Source: Saccharothrix algeriensis (lineage in GTDB: Bacteria; Actinomycetota; Actinomycetes; Mycobacteriales; Pseudonocardiaceae). Taken from it: DNA of 64,000 nucleotides. How positions within the stretch are numbered: position 1 is the first letter of the stretch; every line of letters starts with the position of its first letter. Under the pieces are notes generated by a model that was not told the DNA's origin, did no database searches, and saw nothing but the letters and a program-made list of their open reading frames with translations. The stretch is taken from assembly GCF_016907655.1 (NCBI RefSeq), contig NZ_JAFBCL010000001.1, forward strand, positions 2,762,001-2,826,000, written 5' to 3'. The translations under genes were made by a program, and so were the position numbers. This document shows, one piece after another, positions 43,027 to 52,461 of this stretch.

Positions 43027-44481
43027 TCAGCCGACCAGAGCGGCCCGGATGGGCTCCGCGGCGAAGTAGACGACGAACGCGGCCGACACCACCCACATCA
43101 GCGGGTGGACGCTGCGGGCCCGCCCGGTCAGCGCCCGCAGCAGCACGTAGGTGACGAAACCGGCGCCGATGCCGTTGGCGATCGAGTAGGTGAACGGCAT
43201 CACGACGATGGTCAGGAACGCCGGCAGCGCCACCGAGAAGTCACCGAAGTCGATCTCCCTGACCTGGGCGATCATCAGCGCGCCGACGATCACCAGCGCG
43301 GGGGCCGCCGCCTCCACCGGCACCACCGAGTACAGCGGCGTCAGGAACATCGCCGCGAGGAACAGCAGCCCGGTCACGACGTTCGCCAGGCCCGTCCGCG
43401 CGCCCTCCGCGATGCCCGCCGCCGACTCGACGTAGACGGTGTTGGACGACGACGAGGCCGCGCCGCCCGCGATCGCGCCCACGCCGTCGACGAACAGCGC
43501 CTTGCTGACGCCCGGCAGCTGCCCGTCCGCGCCGATCAGCCCGGCCTCCTTGCCCAGGCCGGTCATCGTGCCCACGGTGTCGAAGAAGTCCGTCAGCACC
43601 AGCGTGAACACCACCAGCGCGGCGGTCAGCGCGGGCACCCGCGTCCACGCGCCGAGCGACACGTCGCCCAGCAGCGACAGGTCCGGCAGGCCGAACACCC
43701 GCTCGGGCAGCGCCGGGTAGCCCAGGTTCCAGCCCTCCGGGTGGACGCCCTTCGACGGCCCGGCCTCGACCAGCGCCTCGATCGCGATGGCCAGCGCGGT
43801 CGACGCGAGCACGCCGATCAGGATCGCGCCGCGCACCCGGCGCGCCACCAGGATGCCGGTGAGCACCAGGCCGATGACGAACACCAGCGTCGGCCACGAG
43901 GCGATCGCGCCGTTGATGCCCAGCCCGACCGGGACGGTCGTGCCCGCCGCGTCCGGGACCCGCCGCACGAAACCCGCGTCCACCAGGCCGATGAAGCAGA
44001 TGAACAGGCCGATGCCGACCGCGATGGCCGCCTTCAGCTCCGGCGGCACGGCGTTGAACACCGCCGTGCGGACCCCCGTGACGACCAGGAGGAGCACCAC
44101 GACGCCGTTCACCACGACCAGGCCCATCGCCTCCGGCCAGGTCATCTGGGGCACCAGGGTCACGGCCACGAAGGAGTTGATGCCCAGCCCGGTGGCCAGC
44201 GCGAACGGGTAGTTGGCCACCAGCCCGAACAGGATGGTCATCACGCCCGCCACCAGCGCCGTCACGGCGGCGACCTGGTCGACGGGCAGGATCGCGCCGA
44301 GGACGTCGGTCTTCGCCGACGGGTCGTCGGCCGCGAAGCTGCCCAGGACCAGCGGGTTCAGGACGATGATGTAGGCCATGGTCACGAACGTGACCAGGCC
44401 GCCGCGCACCTCCCGGCCGATCGTGGAGCCGCGCTCGGAGATCCGGAAGAAGCCGTCCAGGCCGCCGGCCTTCGTGGCCAT
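43027..44481 (-). CDS. NCS2 family purine permease (AzgA-like)
   Basis: A 484-residue membrane protein of the adenine/guanine/hypoxanthine permease class. FFRISERGSTIGREVRGGLVTF is the typical start (key ERGSTIGREV). MAYIIVLNPLVLG follows, and TDFFDTVGTMTGLGKEAGL is the conserved TM8 region with the purine-binding residues. It has about 13-14 hydrophobic segments. Imports purines with protons. GAGGAG lies six bases before the ATG at 44481. Confidence 0.9.
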   Translation of the reverse strand: MATKAGGLDGFFRISERGSTIGREVRGGLVTFVTMAYIIVLNPLVLGSFAADDPSAKTDVLGAILPVDQVAAVTALVAGVMTILFGLVANYPFALATGLGINSFVAVTLVPQMTWPEAMGLVVVNGVVVLLLVVTGVRTAVFNAVPPELKAAIAVGIGLFICFIGLVDAGFVRRVPDAAGTTVPVGLGINGAIASWPTLVFVIGLVLTGILVARRVRGAILIGVLASTALAIAIEALVEAGPSKGVHPEGWNLGYPALPERVFGLPDLSLLGDVSLGAWTRVPALTAALVVFTLVLTDFFDTVGTMTGLGKEAGLIGADGQLPGVSKALFVDGVGAIAGGAASSSSNTVYVESAAGIAEGARTGLANVVTGLLFLAAMFLTPLYSVVPVEAAAPALVIVGALMIAQVREIDFGDFSVALPAFLTIVVMPFTYSIANGIGAGFVTYVLLRALTGRARSVHPLMWVVSAAFVVYFAAEPIRAALVG

Positions 44482-44567
44482 GTCGTCTCCTCTACCCAGT
44501 CGGAGGTCGTCGGTGGGCGCCGGCGGAGTGCGCCGCGCGCGGGTTTCCGCCAGGTAGCCTGCCTGAC

Positions 44568-44831
44568 GTGGCCGAACAGACCCAATCGACGCCCGCTCCG
44601 CCGCCGCTGCCGGCCCGGCTGGCGGACCCGGCGCCCGCCATCGCCGCGGGCACCGCGCTGTGGCTGCTGGCGTTCGCGGTGGTCCTGGTCTTCTACCGGG
44701 AGGAGACCACGCTGCTGTGGACGTGCCTGGCCGGCGGCGTGCTCGGGGTGATCGGCTACGGGATCTTCCGGTGGCAGCGCTCGGCGGCCCGCCGGGGCTC
44801 CCGCACGGCCCAGCAGGGGCTGGTCGAGTAG
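44568..44831 (+). CDS. DUF2530 membrane protein
   Basis: An 87-residue protein with a Pro-rich N-terminus and two hydrophobic helices (about 25-43 and 48-66) joined by YREETTLLW, ending in a basic tail. It matches the actinobacterial DUF2530 family, of unknown function, usually encoded next to an NCS2 permease as here (divergent). TAGCCT ends seven bases before the GTG, suggesting a leaderless transcript. Confidence 0.82.
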   Translation: MAEQTQSTPAPPPLPARLADPAPAIAAGTALWLLAFAVVLVFYREETTLLWTCLAGGVLGVIGYGIFRWQRSAARRGSRTAQQGLVE

Positions 44832-44846
44832 CCCGGCGCGCCGGGC
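44831..44846. terminator. Short palindromic terminator
   Basis: GCCCGGCGCGCCGGGC is a perfect 16-base palindrome in the 21-base gap between two convergent genes. Confidence 0.5.
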
Positions 44847-44852
44847 GACCCG

Positions 44853-47690
44853 TCAGCCGAGCAGCACCGCCGGCGTCGGGTCGGCGATCAGGGCCGCGAA
44901 CGCGTGGCGGTCGGCCCACCGGCCGGTCGACCACGCCAGCGCGCGGGCCAGGCCCTCCGGGGTGTCGGCGGCGTGCGGCACGGAGCCGTCGACCCACCAG
45001 GGCACCTCGTGGTGCTCGCCGTCGGCGGCCACCACCAGCTCGTCGTGCACCACGACCGGCGTCGCCGGCAGGTCCACGCCCAGCAGGTCGCAGGCCAGCC
45101 GGACCGCGCCCAGCTCCGCCCACACGACCTCGTCGCCCTCGCCGACGACCTCCCCCGCGACCTCCTCCGAGGCCAGGGGCAGGGCCAGCAGCTCGGCCAG
45201 CGCCTCCGCCGCGCCGCCGGCGGCGTCGGCGGCCAGCACCTGCGCGGCGGGCAGCACGCCGATCAGCCACGGCAGGTCGAGCACCACCACGTCGTCCGCC
45301 GGCACCGCCGCACCGGTCAGCACCCTTACCCGGTCGGGTGGTTCCGCGTCCACCGAGTCGGCGACCTCCGCCAGCGCCGCGTGCACGCGCAGCACCAGGG
45401 CGTCGGGCACCGCGCGCTCCGGGTCGCCCAAGCGGGCCAGCAGGTCGGCGACATCGTCCTCGTCCAGGACCTCCAGGGACGACCGCACCCCGGCCGCTGC
45501 CAACACGTGCGGCGGCAGGCCGACGTCGGGGACCTCGTCGTAGAGGCCGGCCAGGCCGACCGCACCCGGCAGCCGCCACGCCGACGGCGGCGCGCCGCCG
45601 AGCGAGGCGTACCGGGCCAGCCACCAGCCGGTGTAGCCGTCGGGCTCGGCCACCGCCCGCCACGTGGTCGGGTCGGCGGCCATCAGGCGCAGCGCGTCGG
45701 GCCACCGGTCGCGGGCCACCAGGTCCAGGTCGCGGATGCCCCGGACGCGCGCGGGCGGCTCGTCCGCCGCGTCCCACCAGCCGCCCTCGTCGGCCAGGTC
45801 GTGGTCGGGCCCGGTCGGCTCGTCGTCCACCACGACCGTGAAGCCGTCCAGCACGCCCACGCCGGTCAGCACCGCGCGCGGCCACTCGGCGGCCACCGCC
45901 GCGTCGAGGACGCCGATCGGGGCGTCCTCGACCAGGACCGGCAGCAGCGCCGAGTCGGGCAGGGCCAGCTCGTCGGCCCGGCGCCACTCCCCGGTGGAGT
46001 CCGGCAGCGCCAGCTCGGCCAGCCACGGGCGCCCGCCGGCGCGCTCCACCAGGGACAGGACGGTGCGGACCAGGTCCGGGCCCTCCACCGCCGGGTCGTC
46101 CAGGCTCCGGTGCACGGCCTCGCGCACCGCGTCGGAGTCCAGCAGCTCGGCCGGGCCCGCCTCGGTCGCGCCCAGGCGCAGCAGCAGCGGATGGGCCGCC
46201 GCCGGGTGGGCGACGCGCATCCCCGACAGCTCCACCGGGAGGTCCGACGACAGCAGCAGCACGCCGCGCGGCGAGCCGACCAGGCGGCCGTCGGCCAGCG
46301 GCACGGGCAGGGCGGCCAGCTCCTCGCGGACCGCCGAGTCGACGTCCGCCAGCGGCGCCAGCGCCGCGTAGACCCGGTGCCACCACTCCGGGTCGCCGCC
46401 CACCCCGGCCAGGGCCTCGACGACCTCGCCGACCGACATCCGGGGCACCTCCAGGGCGGCCAGGGCCCTGGCGTGCTCGGGCAGCGTCAGCTCGGCGTCG
46501 AGCAGGCCGGGCACGACGTCCTCCAGCAGCTCGACCAGGTCCTCCGACGGCGCGTCCAGCACGCGGGCCGCCGCGGGCGCCGCCCACTCGCCGTCGGCCA
46601 GCGGCAGCCAGGCGGCCGAGCGCAGCGCGGACAGCACGCCGGCGCGCAGCAGGCCGTCCACCTCGGACAGCGGGAAGCCGGGCAGCGGCACCAGCGCGGT
46701 GCGCTCCACCGCGGGCAGCGCGGCCACCAGGTCCGGGTAGGCGCGCGCGGCCCGGTCGAGCACGTGGGAGGCCGCCGGGCCCACCAGCACCCGCCGCCGG
46801 GACGGCTCCACCGGCAGCGACGCGATCAGGCGCGCGGGCAGGGACAGCTTCTCGTCGGTCGGCGTCGGCGCGTGCAGGACGTCGCCGGTCAGCGGCTCGT
46901 CCATCGGCCACGCCCAGCAGGCCGCCCAGTGCGGGCGGGACTCGACGCCCTGCACCAGCTCCGCCGGCAGCTCACCGCCGACCCGGTGCACCCGCCAGCG
47001 CGCCCGCCCGGCCGGCCCGGTCAGCACGACGACGCCGTCGTCCTCGGTGCGCTCCCAGGCGTCCGCGCCGACCTCCACCCGGCGCAGGCCGGGCAGCGCC
47101 AGCAGCAGGTCGGGCACCTGGTCGGCGAACTCGGCCAGCAGCGCCGGGCCGTCGACCTCCAGCGGCAGCCGCACCTCGGTGTCGAAGCCGGCCGGCAGGT
47201 CGGCCTCGTCGGTCGGCCACACCAGCCGCAGCACGGGCACGTCGCCACCGCGCGCGGACGCCAGCTCCGGCACGGCCTGGCGGGTGCGGGACGCGGAGAA
47301 CAGCACGCCGCCGGACCGGGAGACGACGCGGGGCGCGTCGGTCACCGCCAGCACGGCGGCGAAGCCGACGCCGAACCGGCCGACGGCCGCCGCGGACTTC
47401 GCGGAGGCCCGCAGCGACGCCAGCGCCGCCACGCCCTCGGCGGTCAGCGGCGCGCCGGTGTTCGCGGCCCGCAGCTCACCGTCCACGAGGGACAGCCGCA
47501 GGACGCCGGGCTCGTCGCCGGCGGCGTCGGAGGCGTTCTGCGCCAGCTCCACCAGCAGGCGGTCGCGGTAGCCGCCGAGCCTCAGGTCCTCCTCGGCGTT
47601 GGCGTCCTCGCGGAAGCGGGTGGGCGAACCGCGCCACGCCGCGAGCACCGACTCGCGCAGGGCCTCGGTGCCGAACGGGTCGCGGCTCAC
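44853..47690 (-). CDS. GHKL ATPase-domain protein, sacsin N-terminal-like
   Basis: A 945-residue protein whose first 230 residues contain an HSP90-type (GHKL) ATP-binding domain: VELAQNASDAAGDE is the N box with catalytic Glu and Asn, and GRFGVGFAAVLAVTD is a G box. The remaining 700 residues are Leu/Ala/Asp-rich, lack obvious motifs and hold many WW or GWW turns. It resembles sacsin-type proteins; chaperone activity is inferred only. The GTG start overlaps the DUF3027 stop (GTGA). Mycobacteria have a homologue in the same neighbourhood, from memory. No membrane segment. Confidence 0.8.
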   Translation of the reverse strand: MSRDPFGTEALRESVLAAWRGSPTRFREDANAEEDLRLGGYRDRLLVELAQNASDAAGDEPGVLRLSLVDGELRAANTGAPLTAEGVAALASLRASAKSAAAVGRFGVGFAAVLAVTDAPRVVSRSGGVLFSASRTRQAVPELASARGGDVPVLRLVWPTDEADLPAGFDTEVRLPLEVDGPALLAEFADQVPDLLLALPGLRRVEVGADAWERTEDDGVVVLTGPAGRARWRVHRVGGELPAELVQGVESRPHWAACWAWPMDEPLTGDVLHAPTPTDEKLSLPARLIASLPVEPSRRRVLVGPAASHVLDRAARAYPDLVAALPAVERTALVPLPGFPLSEVDGLLRAGVLSALRSAAWLPLADGEWAAPAAARVLDAPSEDLVELLEDVVPGLLDAELTLPEHARALAALEVPRMSVGEVVEALAGVGGDPEWWHRVYAALAPLADVDSAVREELAALPVPLADGRLVGSPRGVLLLSSDLPVELSGMRVAHPAAAHPLLLRLGATEAGPAELLDSDAVREAVHRSLDDPAVEGPDLVRTVLSLVERAGGRPWLAELALPDSTGEWRRADELALPDSALLPVLVEDAPIGVLDAAVAAEWPRAVLTGVGVLDGFTVVVDDEPTGPDHDLADEGGWWDAADEPPARVRGIRDLDLVARDRWPDALRLMAADPTTWRAVAEPDGYTGWWLARYASLGGAPPSAWRLPGAVGLAGLYDEVPDVGLPPHVLAAAGVRSSLEVLDEDDVADLLARLGDPERAVPDALVLRVHAALAEVADSVDAEPPDRVRVLTGAAVPADDVVVLDLPWLIGVLPAAQVLAADAAGGAAEALAELLALPLASEEVAGEVVGEGDEVVWAELGAVRLACDLLGVDLPATPVVVHDELVVAADGEHHEVPWWVDGSVPHAADTPEGLARALAWSTGRWADRHAFAALIADPTPAVLLG

Positions 47691-48604
47691 CGACCGGGCT
47701 CGGGCGCCGCGTCGGCGCCGGCGGGGCTCTCGTCGGTCGGGCTCGCGTCAGCCTGGTTCGCGTCGGCGGCGATCGCGGCCTCGGCGGTCGCGGCCTTCGC
47801 CGGCTCGGCGGTCGCACCGCCCCGGGCGGGGACCGGGTTCGCCTCGACGTCGAGCACCGCGTCGTCGTACACGAGGTCGGCCACCGGCACGGCCGGGACG
47901 TTCTCGACCTCGACCTCGGAGTGCGCGCCGCAGCCGTACTCGACGTGCACCACGTGGCCGTCGGCGGGCGTCAGCTCGTTCGCGCACACGCCGAACGCCG
48001 CGCCCAGGGAGCCGGCGACCCGGAGGTAGAAGCCGCACGTGCCGCACTTCGCGGGCGCGCTGCGGGCCATGTCGCTGCGCGGGCCGAAGTCGCCGCCCTG
48101 CCAGCGGGACGCCGCGTCGAGCACGCCCTCGCGGGAGAGCACCCGCACGCGGCCGAGCCCGACCTCCAGCGCGACCTCCTCGACCGCCGGGTCGTCGGAG
48201 CCGACGTAGCCGGGGGCGAGCCGCGGGTCGTCCTCCTGCGGCGGGAGCAGGTCGCCCACGCCGAGGTCGCCGGCGCGCACCCGCTCGTGCCACGGCACCC
48301 AGTCCGGCGCGACCAGCGCGTCCCGGCCGGGCAGCAGCACGACCTCGGAGACCGAGGCGGGCGTGCCGGGGCCGGCGAACGCGACGGTCACCGCCCAGTT
48401 CCAGCCCCGGTAGCCGGCATGCTCGGCCTCGAACAGGTGGGTGACCGAAGCCTCGTCCTCGGCGAGCACCCCCACGTGGTCGCCGACCGGTTCGGCGCCG
48501 GCCTCCTCCTGCGCGGCGGCGCGGGCGAGCGACACCGCCCCGGAGTCGACGAGCACCGGGTCGGCGAGCACTGGGTCGGGCTGCTGGGTCGGCGTGGCGG
48601 TCAC
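47687..48604 (-). CDS. DUF3027 protein
   Basis: A 305-residue actinobacterial DUF3027 protein. The core at about 25-230 includes HLFEAEHAGYRGWNWAVTVA and a CxxC-type segment APAKCGTCGFYLRVAGSLG followed by CANELTPADGHVVHVEYGCG. These four cysteines (in CGTC, GVC and GCG) look like a zinc site. The last 70 residues are Ala/Glu-rich and disordered. Function is unknown. GTG start 48604. Translationally coupled to the GHKL ATPase, so a joint function is likely. Confidence 0.85.
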   Translation of the reverse strand: MTATPTQQPDPVLADPVLVDSGAVSLARAAAQEEAGAEPVGDHVGVLAEDEASVTHLFEAEHAGYRGWNWAVTVAFAGPGTPASVSEVVLLPGRDALVAPDWVPWHERVRAGDLGVGDLLPPQEDDPRLAPGYVGSDDPAVEEVALEVGLGRVRVLSREGVLDAASRWQGGDFGPRSDMARSAPAKCGTCGFYLRVAGSLGAAFGVCANELTPADGHVVHVEYGCGAHSEVEVENVPAVPVADLVYDDAVLDVEANPVPARGGATAEPAKAATAEAAIAADANQADASPTDESPAGADAAPEPGR

Positions 48605-48661
48605 GGGTGAATTGTGCCGCACGTCGGCGCGGGCCCGCGCACACGTGCCACCCTTTTCGAC

Positions 48662-49423
48662 GTGCGGTGGCTTCCGGTGGTCCCGGTCCTCGTCCTGGCG
48701 GCGGCGTGCACGAGCGCGCCCGGCGAGCCGGAGCGGCCTGCGCCGGGCGTGGAGGTGCTGGGCTCGATCCCGCACGACACCTCGGCGTTCACGCAGGGCT
48801 TCGAGCTGGCCGACGGCGTGCTCTACGAGGGCACGGGCCTGGTGGGGCAGTCGTCGCTGCGCGCCCTGGACCCGGCCACCGGCGAGGTCCGCGACCGGGT
48901 GGACCTGCCGCCGCCGCTGTTTGGCGAGGGGGTGACGGTGGTCGGCGACCACATCTGGCAGCTCACCTGGCGCGACGGCATCGCCATCCAGTGGGACCGC
49001 AGAACACTCGAAGAGGTGAAGCGCGTCACGTACGAGGGCGAGGGCTGGGGCCTCTGCCGGGACGGCGGCCGGCTGGTGATGAGCGACGGCACCGAGGAGC
49101 TGCGGTTCCTCGACCCGGTGACGTTCGCCGAGACCGGCCGGGTGACCGTGCGGCGCAACGGCATCCCGCTGGTGCGGATCAACGAGCTGGAGTGCGTCGA
49201 CGGCCGGGTGTGGGCCAACCTCTGGCAGCTCGACGAGGTGGTGCGGATCGACCCGGGCACCGGCGACGTGCTGGACACCGTCGACCTCGGTTCGCTGCGC
49301 CCGGCGGACGTGCCCGCGAGCGACGTGCTCAACGGCATCGCGGCCGTGCCCGGCACCGACGAGTTCCTGGTGACCGGCAAGAACTGGCCGAAGGTCTTCC
49401 GCGTCCGCCTCCGGACGGGCTGA
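48662..49423 (+). CDS. Glutaminyl-peptide cyclotransferase, lipoprotein
   Basis: A 253-residue plant-type (papaya-like) glutaminyl cyclase that forms N-terminal pyroglutamate on peptides and proteins. From the GTG at 48662 the protein begins VRWLPVVPVLVLAAAC, a lipobox signal peptide with Cys16 as the acylated residue. Segments FTQGFELADGVLYEGTGLVGQS and INELECVDGRVWANLW are hallmarks of this five-bladed propeller. The frame opens at 48614, but that would mask the signal peptide. CACCCT ends seven bases before the GTG. Acts outside the membrane. Confidence 0.85.
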   Translation: MRWLPVVPVLVLAAACTSAPGEPERPAPGVEVLGSIPHDTSAFTQGFELADGVLYEGTGLVGQSSLRALDPATGEVRDRVDLPPPLFGEGVTVVGDHIWQLTWRDGIAIQWDRRTLEEVKRVTYEGEGWGLCRDGGRLVMSDGTEELRFLDPVTFAETGRVTVRRNGIPLVRINELECVDGRVWANLWQLDEVVRIDPGTGDVLDTVDLGSLRPADVPASDVLNGIAAVPGTDEFLVTGKNWPKVFRVRLRTG

Positions 49424-49527
49424 GCGCCGGCGGGCCTCCCCGGCGGCGTGCTCCGGACGGGTCACGACCGTGCTAACCGGGCGCAATGCCTGAGACAGCG
49501 CGGTGCCCGTGAGGCAGGATTGTCACC

Positions 49528-51111
49528 GTGACGCGTCCACGGCCGGAAGACCAGTCGCGGCGGTACCCGTGGGAAGACGACGAGTACAAGCCGCGCACCC
49601 GGCCCTACCCGACGCCGGGCGCGCCGCCCCCGCAGGGGCCGCCCCGGCAGGGACCGCCACAGGGCCCACCGCGGCAGGGGCCGCCGCACGGCCCACCACC
49701 CCAGGGACCACCACCGCAAGGCCCACCACCGCAAGGCCCACCGCCCGACGAGCGCCCGACCGCGCCGGCCGCGCCGAAGAAGCTCACCGTCACCCGCGTG
49801 GCGCTGTGGCGGACGAGGCAGCTCGGCGGCCAGGCGGTCGCGGCGTTCCGGAAGGCGGCCCACGCGGACGGCGCGAAGCAGTCGGGCCTGTCCTCCCTCA
49901 CCTACGCGGTGATGCTGAACTACGCCGCCGACGCGGCGATGGCGGTGGCCCTGGCCAACACCCTGTTCTTCTCCGCGGCGGCCGGGGAGAGCAAGGGCAA
50001 GGTCGCGCTCTACCTGCTGATCACGGTCGCCCCGTTCGCCCTGGTGGCCCCGGTGATCGGCCCGGCGCTGGACCGCGTCCAGCACGGCAGGCGGTTCGCC
50101 CTGGCCGCGTCCTGCCTGCTCCGCGTGGTGCTGTCGATCGTCATGGCGACGAACTTCGACAACTGGGGCCTGTACCCGGCGGCCCTGGGCAGCATGGTGC
50201 TGTCCAAGTCGTTCACCGTGCTCAAGGCCGCCATCACGCCGCGGGTCCTGCCGCGCGACATCACGCTGTCCAAGACCAACGCCCGCATGACGATCTTCGG
50301 CCTCGCGGCGGGCGGCGTCTTCGGCCTGGTCGCGGCGGGCCTGGCCAACGTCTTCGGCTCGCCCGGCGCGCTGTGGTTCACCGCCGCGGTGAGCCTGGCC
50401 AACGCCTGGCTGTGCCTGCGCATCCCGTCGTGGGTGGAGGTCACCGAGGGCGAGGTGCCGACGTCCCTGCGGGCCCGGCCGCACAAGCCCAGGCGCCAGG
50501 CCCTCGGCCGCACCGTCGTGGTGGCGCTGTGGGGCAACGGCGCGATCCGGATGCTCACCGGCTTCCTGATGCTGTTCGCCGCGTTCGTGGTCCGCGCGCA
50601 GACCGAGGGCGACGCGTTCCTGCAGCTGCTCCTGCTCGGCGTGATCGCGGGCGCGGCGGGCGCGGGCAGCTTCCTCGGCAACGCCGTGGGCGCGCGGCTG
50701 CACTTCGGCGCGCCGGACCAGGTGGTGATCGGCTGCCTGGGCGCGGCGCTGGCGGTGACGGTCCTCGCCGCCGTCCTCCCGGGCCTGCTCACCGCCGCGG
50801 CCGTGGGCCTGGTCGGCGCGACCGCCAGCTCCCTGGCCAAGGTAAGCCTGGACGCGGTGATCCAGGACGACCTGCCCGAGGAGTCGCGGGCGTCGGCGTT
50901 CGGGCGCTCGGAGACCATCCTGCAGCTGGGCTGGGTCTTCGGCGGCGCGGTGGGCGTCCTGCTGCCGACCGAGTACTGGATCGGCTTCACGGTGCTGTCC
51001 GGCCTGCTGGCCTGCGGCCTGGTCCAGACGATCCTGTCCCGGCGGGGCAGCACGCTCATCCCGGGCCTGGGCGGCGACCGCCCGATCCGGCCCACGGCGG
51101 TGACGCCGTAG
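49528..51111 (+). CDS. MFS transporter with Pro/Gln-rich N-terminus
   Basis: A 527-residue protein. Residues 30-75 are a GPPQGPPPQ-type low-complexity tail, on the cytoplasmic side. The membrane part (about 120-505) has about 12 helices and resembles mycobacterial Rv0876c, from memory, a family of unknown substrate. ASSLAKVSLDAVIQDDLPEESRASAFGRSE is a conserved cytoplasmic loop (key QDDLPEESRASAFG). GTG start; CAGGAT ends seven bases upstream, a possible leaderless promoter. The next gene follows by 11 bases. Confidence 0.82.
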   Translation: MTRPRPEDQSRRYPWEDDEYKPRTRPYPTPGAPPPQGPPRQGPPQGPPRQGPPHGPPPQGPPPQGPPPQGPPPDERPTAPAAPKKLTVTRVALWRTRQLGGQAVAAFRKAAHADGAKQSGLSSLTYAVMLNYAADAAMAVALANTLFFSAAAGESKGKVALYLLITVAPFALVAPVIGPALDRVQHGRRFALAASCLLRVVLSIVMATNFDNWGLYPAALGSMVLSKSFTVLKAAITPRVLPRDITLSKTNARMTIFGLAAGGVFGLVAAGLANVFGSPGALWFTAAVSLANAWLCLRIPSWVEVTEGEVPTSLRARPHKPRRQALGRTVVVALWGNGAIRMLTGFLMLFAAFVVRAQTEGDAFLQLLLLGVIAGAAGAGSFLGNAVGARLHFGAPDQVVIGCLGAALAVTVLAAVLPGLLTAAAVGLVGATASSLAKVSLDAVIQDDLPEESRASAFGRSETILQLGWVFGGAVGVLLPTEYWIGFTVLSGLLACGLVQTILSRRGSTLIPGLGGDRPIRPTAVTP

Positions 51112-51122
51112 GCTGCCTGCCC

Positions 51123-51596
51123 GTGCGCCGAGTTCTGCCGTTCCTGCTGCTGCCGGTCGTCGCGGCCTGCGCCGCGCCCGCGGACCCCGAGGTCACCTTC
51201 CACGCGGACGGGAGGACCGTCACCGTGCGGCCGACCCAGTACTGCGACCTGAAGTCGGAGAACTGCGCGGTGGACCCCCGCGCGGCCGGGGTGCTGCGCG
51301 TCCGGCCGGGCAAGCCGGTGCAGATCTCCGTGCCCGGCGAGCTGGCCGGGACCGCCTGGTCGGTGAAGTTCACCTACCGCAACGCGCGGGGGGAACCGCA
51401 GGAACCGCTGCGCAGCAGGCTCTTCACCGACCGGGACCCGCGCTACGCCTACACGCTGGTCCTGCCCGAGCGGGACGACCAGCTGGAGAGCGTCGAGGTG
51501 CAGCAGTACGGCTCGCGGATCGAGGCCGGCTCGACCGGGGCCTTCGACTTCGTGGCCAGGGGCACCTGGGTGCTGTCGGTGGACGACCGGGGCTGA
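51123..51596 (+). CDS. DUF2771 lipoprotein
   Basis: A 157-residue exported protein. The signal peptide VRRVLPFLLLPVVAAC ends in a lipobox Cys16. The mature part is a beta-sandwich-like domain with YCDLKSENC (likely disulfide) and PGKPVQISVPGELAGTAWSV. It matches DUF2771, found next to the Rv0876c-type MFS in mycobacteria. Function unknown. GTG start at 51123. Confidence 0.78.
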   Translation: MRRVLPFLLLPVVAACAAPADPEVTFHADGRTVTVRPTQYCDLKSENCAVDPRAAGVLRVRPGKPVQISVPGELAGTAWSVKFTYRNARGEPQEPLRSRLFTDRDPRYAYTLVLPERDDQLESVEVQQYGSRIEAGSTGAFDFVARGTWVLSVDDRG

Positions 51597-51624
51597 AGCC
51601 GCGCCCGGTCGCGGGCCGGCGGGC

Positions 51625-52020
51625 CTACGGGTCCAGCTCCCGCGCGACCGCCCGGACGACGTCGGCGATCAGCTTGGTGTTCTTGCGGTCCGGGTACCGC
51701 CCCCGCCGCAGCTCGGGCTGCACCTTCAGCTCCAGCAGCTTGATCATGTCCTCGACCAGCCCGTGCAGCTCCTCGGCGGGCCGCCGCCGGGCCTCCGCCA
51801 CCGACGGCGCGGGGTCGATCAGCCGCACGGACAGGGCCTGCGGACCCCGCCGCCCCTCGGCCATGCCGAACTCGATGCGCTGCCCGGCCTTCAGGCCCTC
51901 GACGCCCGGGGGCAGGGCGGACTTCCGCACGTAGACGTCCTCGCCACCGTCCTGGGTGACGAAGCCGAAGCCCTTCTCCGAGTCGTACCACTTGACCTTG
52001 CCGGTCGGCACCGCGCTCAC
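51625..52020 (-). CDS. cspB: Cold-shock domain protein with C-terminal extension (CspB-like)
   Basis: A 131-residue protein. Residues 5-70 form a cold-shock domain with RNP1-like [20 protein letters not shown] and [10 protein letters not shown] second conserved domain of about 50 residues follows ([31 protein letters not shown]), as in mycobacterial Rv0871, from memory. Binds single-stranded nucleic acids; the C-terminal domain is actinobacteria-specific. GTG 52020 has GAGGG four bases upstream; GTG 52011 is the alternative. Confidence 0.88.
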   Translation of the reverse strand: MSAVPTGKVKWYDSEKGFGFVTQDGGEDVYVRKSALPPGVEGLKAGQRIEFGMAEGRRGPQALSVRLIDPAPSVAEARRRPAEELHGLVEDMIKLLELKVQPELRRGRYPDRKNTKLIADVVRAVARELDP

Positions 52021-52136
52021 CAATCCCTCTGCAACCACACGACGAACGCGCCCCGGGCGTGCCCAGGACGCGTCCCACCAGGGTATCGGGAAGGCGCCCG
52101 CCGGGGCACCTCCGATTGCGCGACCGCACCCGCGAC

Positions 52137-52142
52137 TACGCT
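52137..52142 (+). promoter_or_regulatory. -10 element of a probable leaderless promoter
   Basis: TACGCT ends seven bases before the ATG at 52150 of the small membrane protein gene; no ribosome binding site is present. Confidence 0.45.
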
Positions 52143-52149
52143 CACCCCC

Positions 52150-52341
52150 ATGTCGAGTCCGAAGCTGATGCCGCTGGCAGTCGCCCTGTTCGCGCTGGGC
52201 GTGGTGGCGATCGCGGCGATGTTCATCGCGGGCGAACCGGGCCTGCCGGCCTGGGTGTTCGCGGCGGGGTGGCTGCTCGCGCCCGCCGGGCTGGCGCTGG
52301 GCGTCTTCGGGGCCGTGCGCAACTCCCGCCGGCAGGGCTGA
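52150..52341 (+). CDS. Small two-helix membrane protein
   Basis: A 63-residue protein with two hydrophobic segments (about 7-26 and 33-54) and a basic tail RNSRRQG, so both ends face the cytoplasm. No known family. The start rests on the leaderless promoter signal. Located between divergent cspB and the HAD phosphatase gene, convergent with the latter. Confidence 0.7.
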   Translation: MSSPKLMPLAVALFALGVVAIAAMFIAGEPGLPAWVFAAGWLLAPAGLALGVFGAVRNSRRQG

Positions 52342-52461
52342 CCCCGCGCGGGTCCCGGACCCGCCCGCCCGGTCGGCGGCGCGGGCCGTGCGCGCGGCCG
52401 GCGGCGCGGACCGGCGCGCGTGATCGGCGGCGCGGGCCGCCGCGCGTGATCGGCGGGCGGT

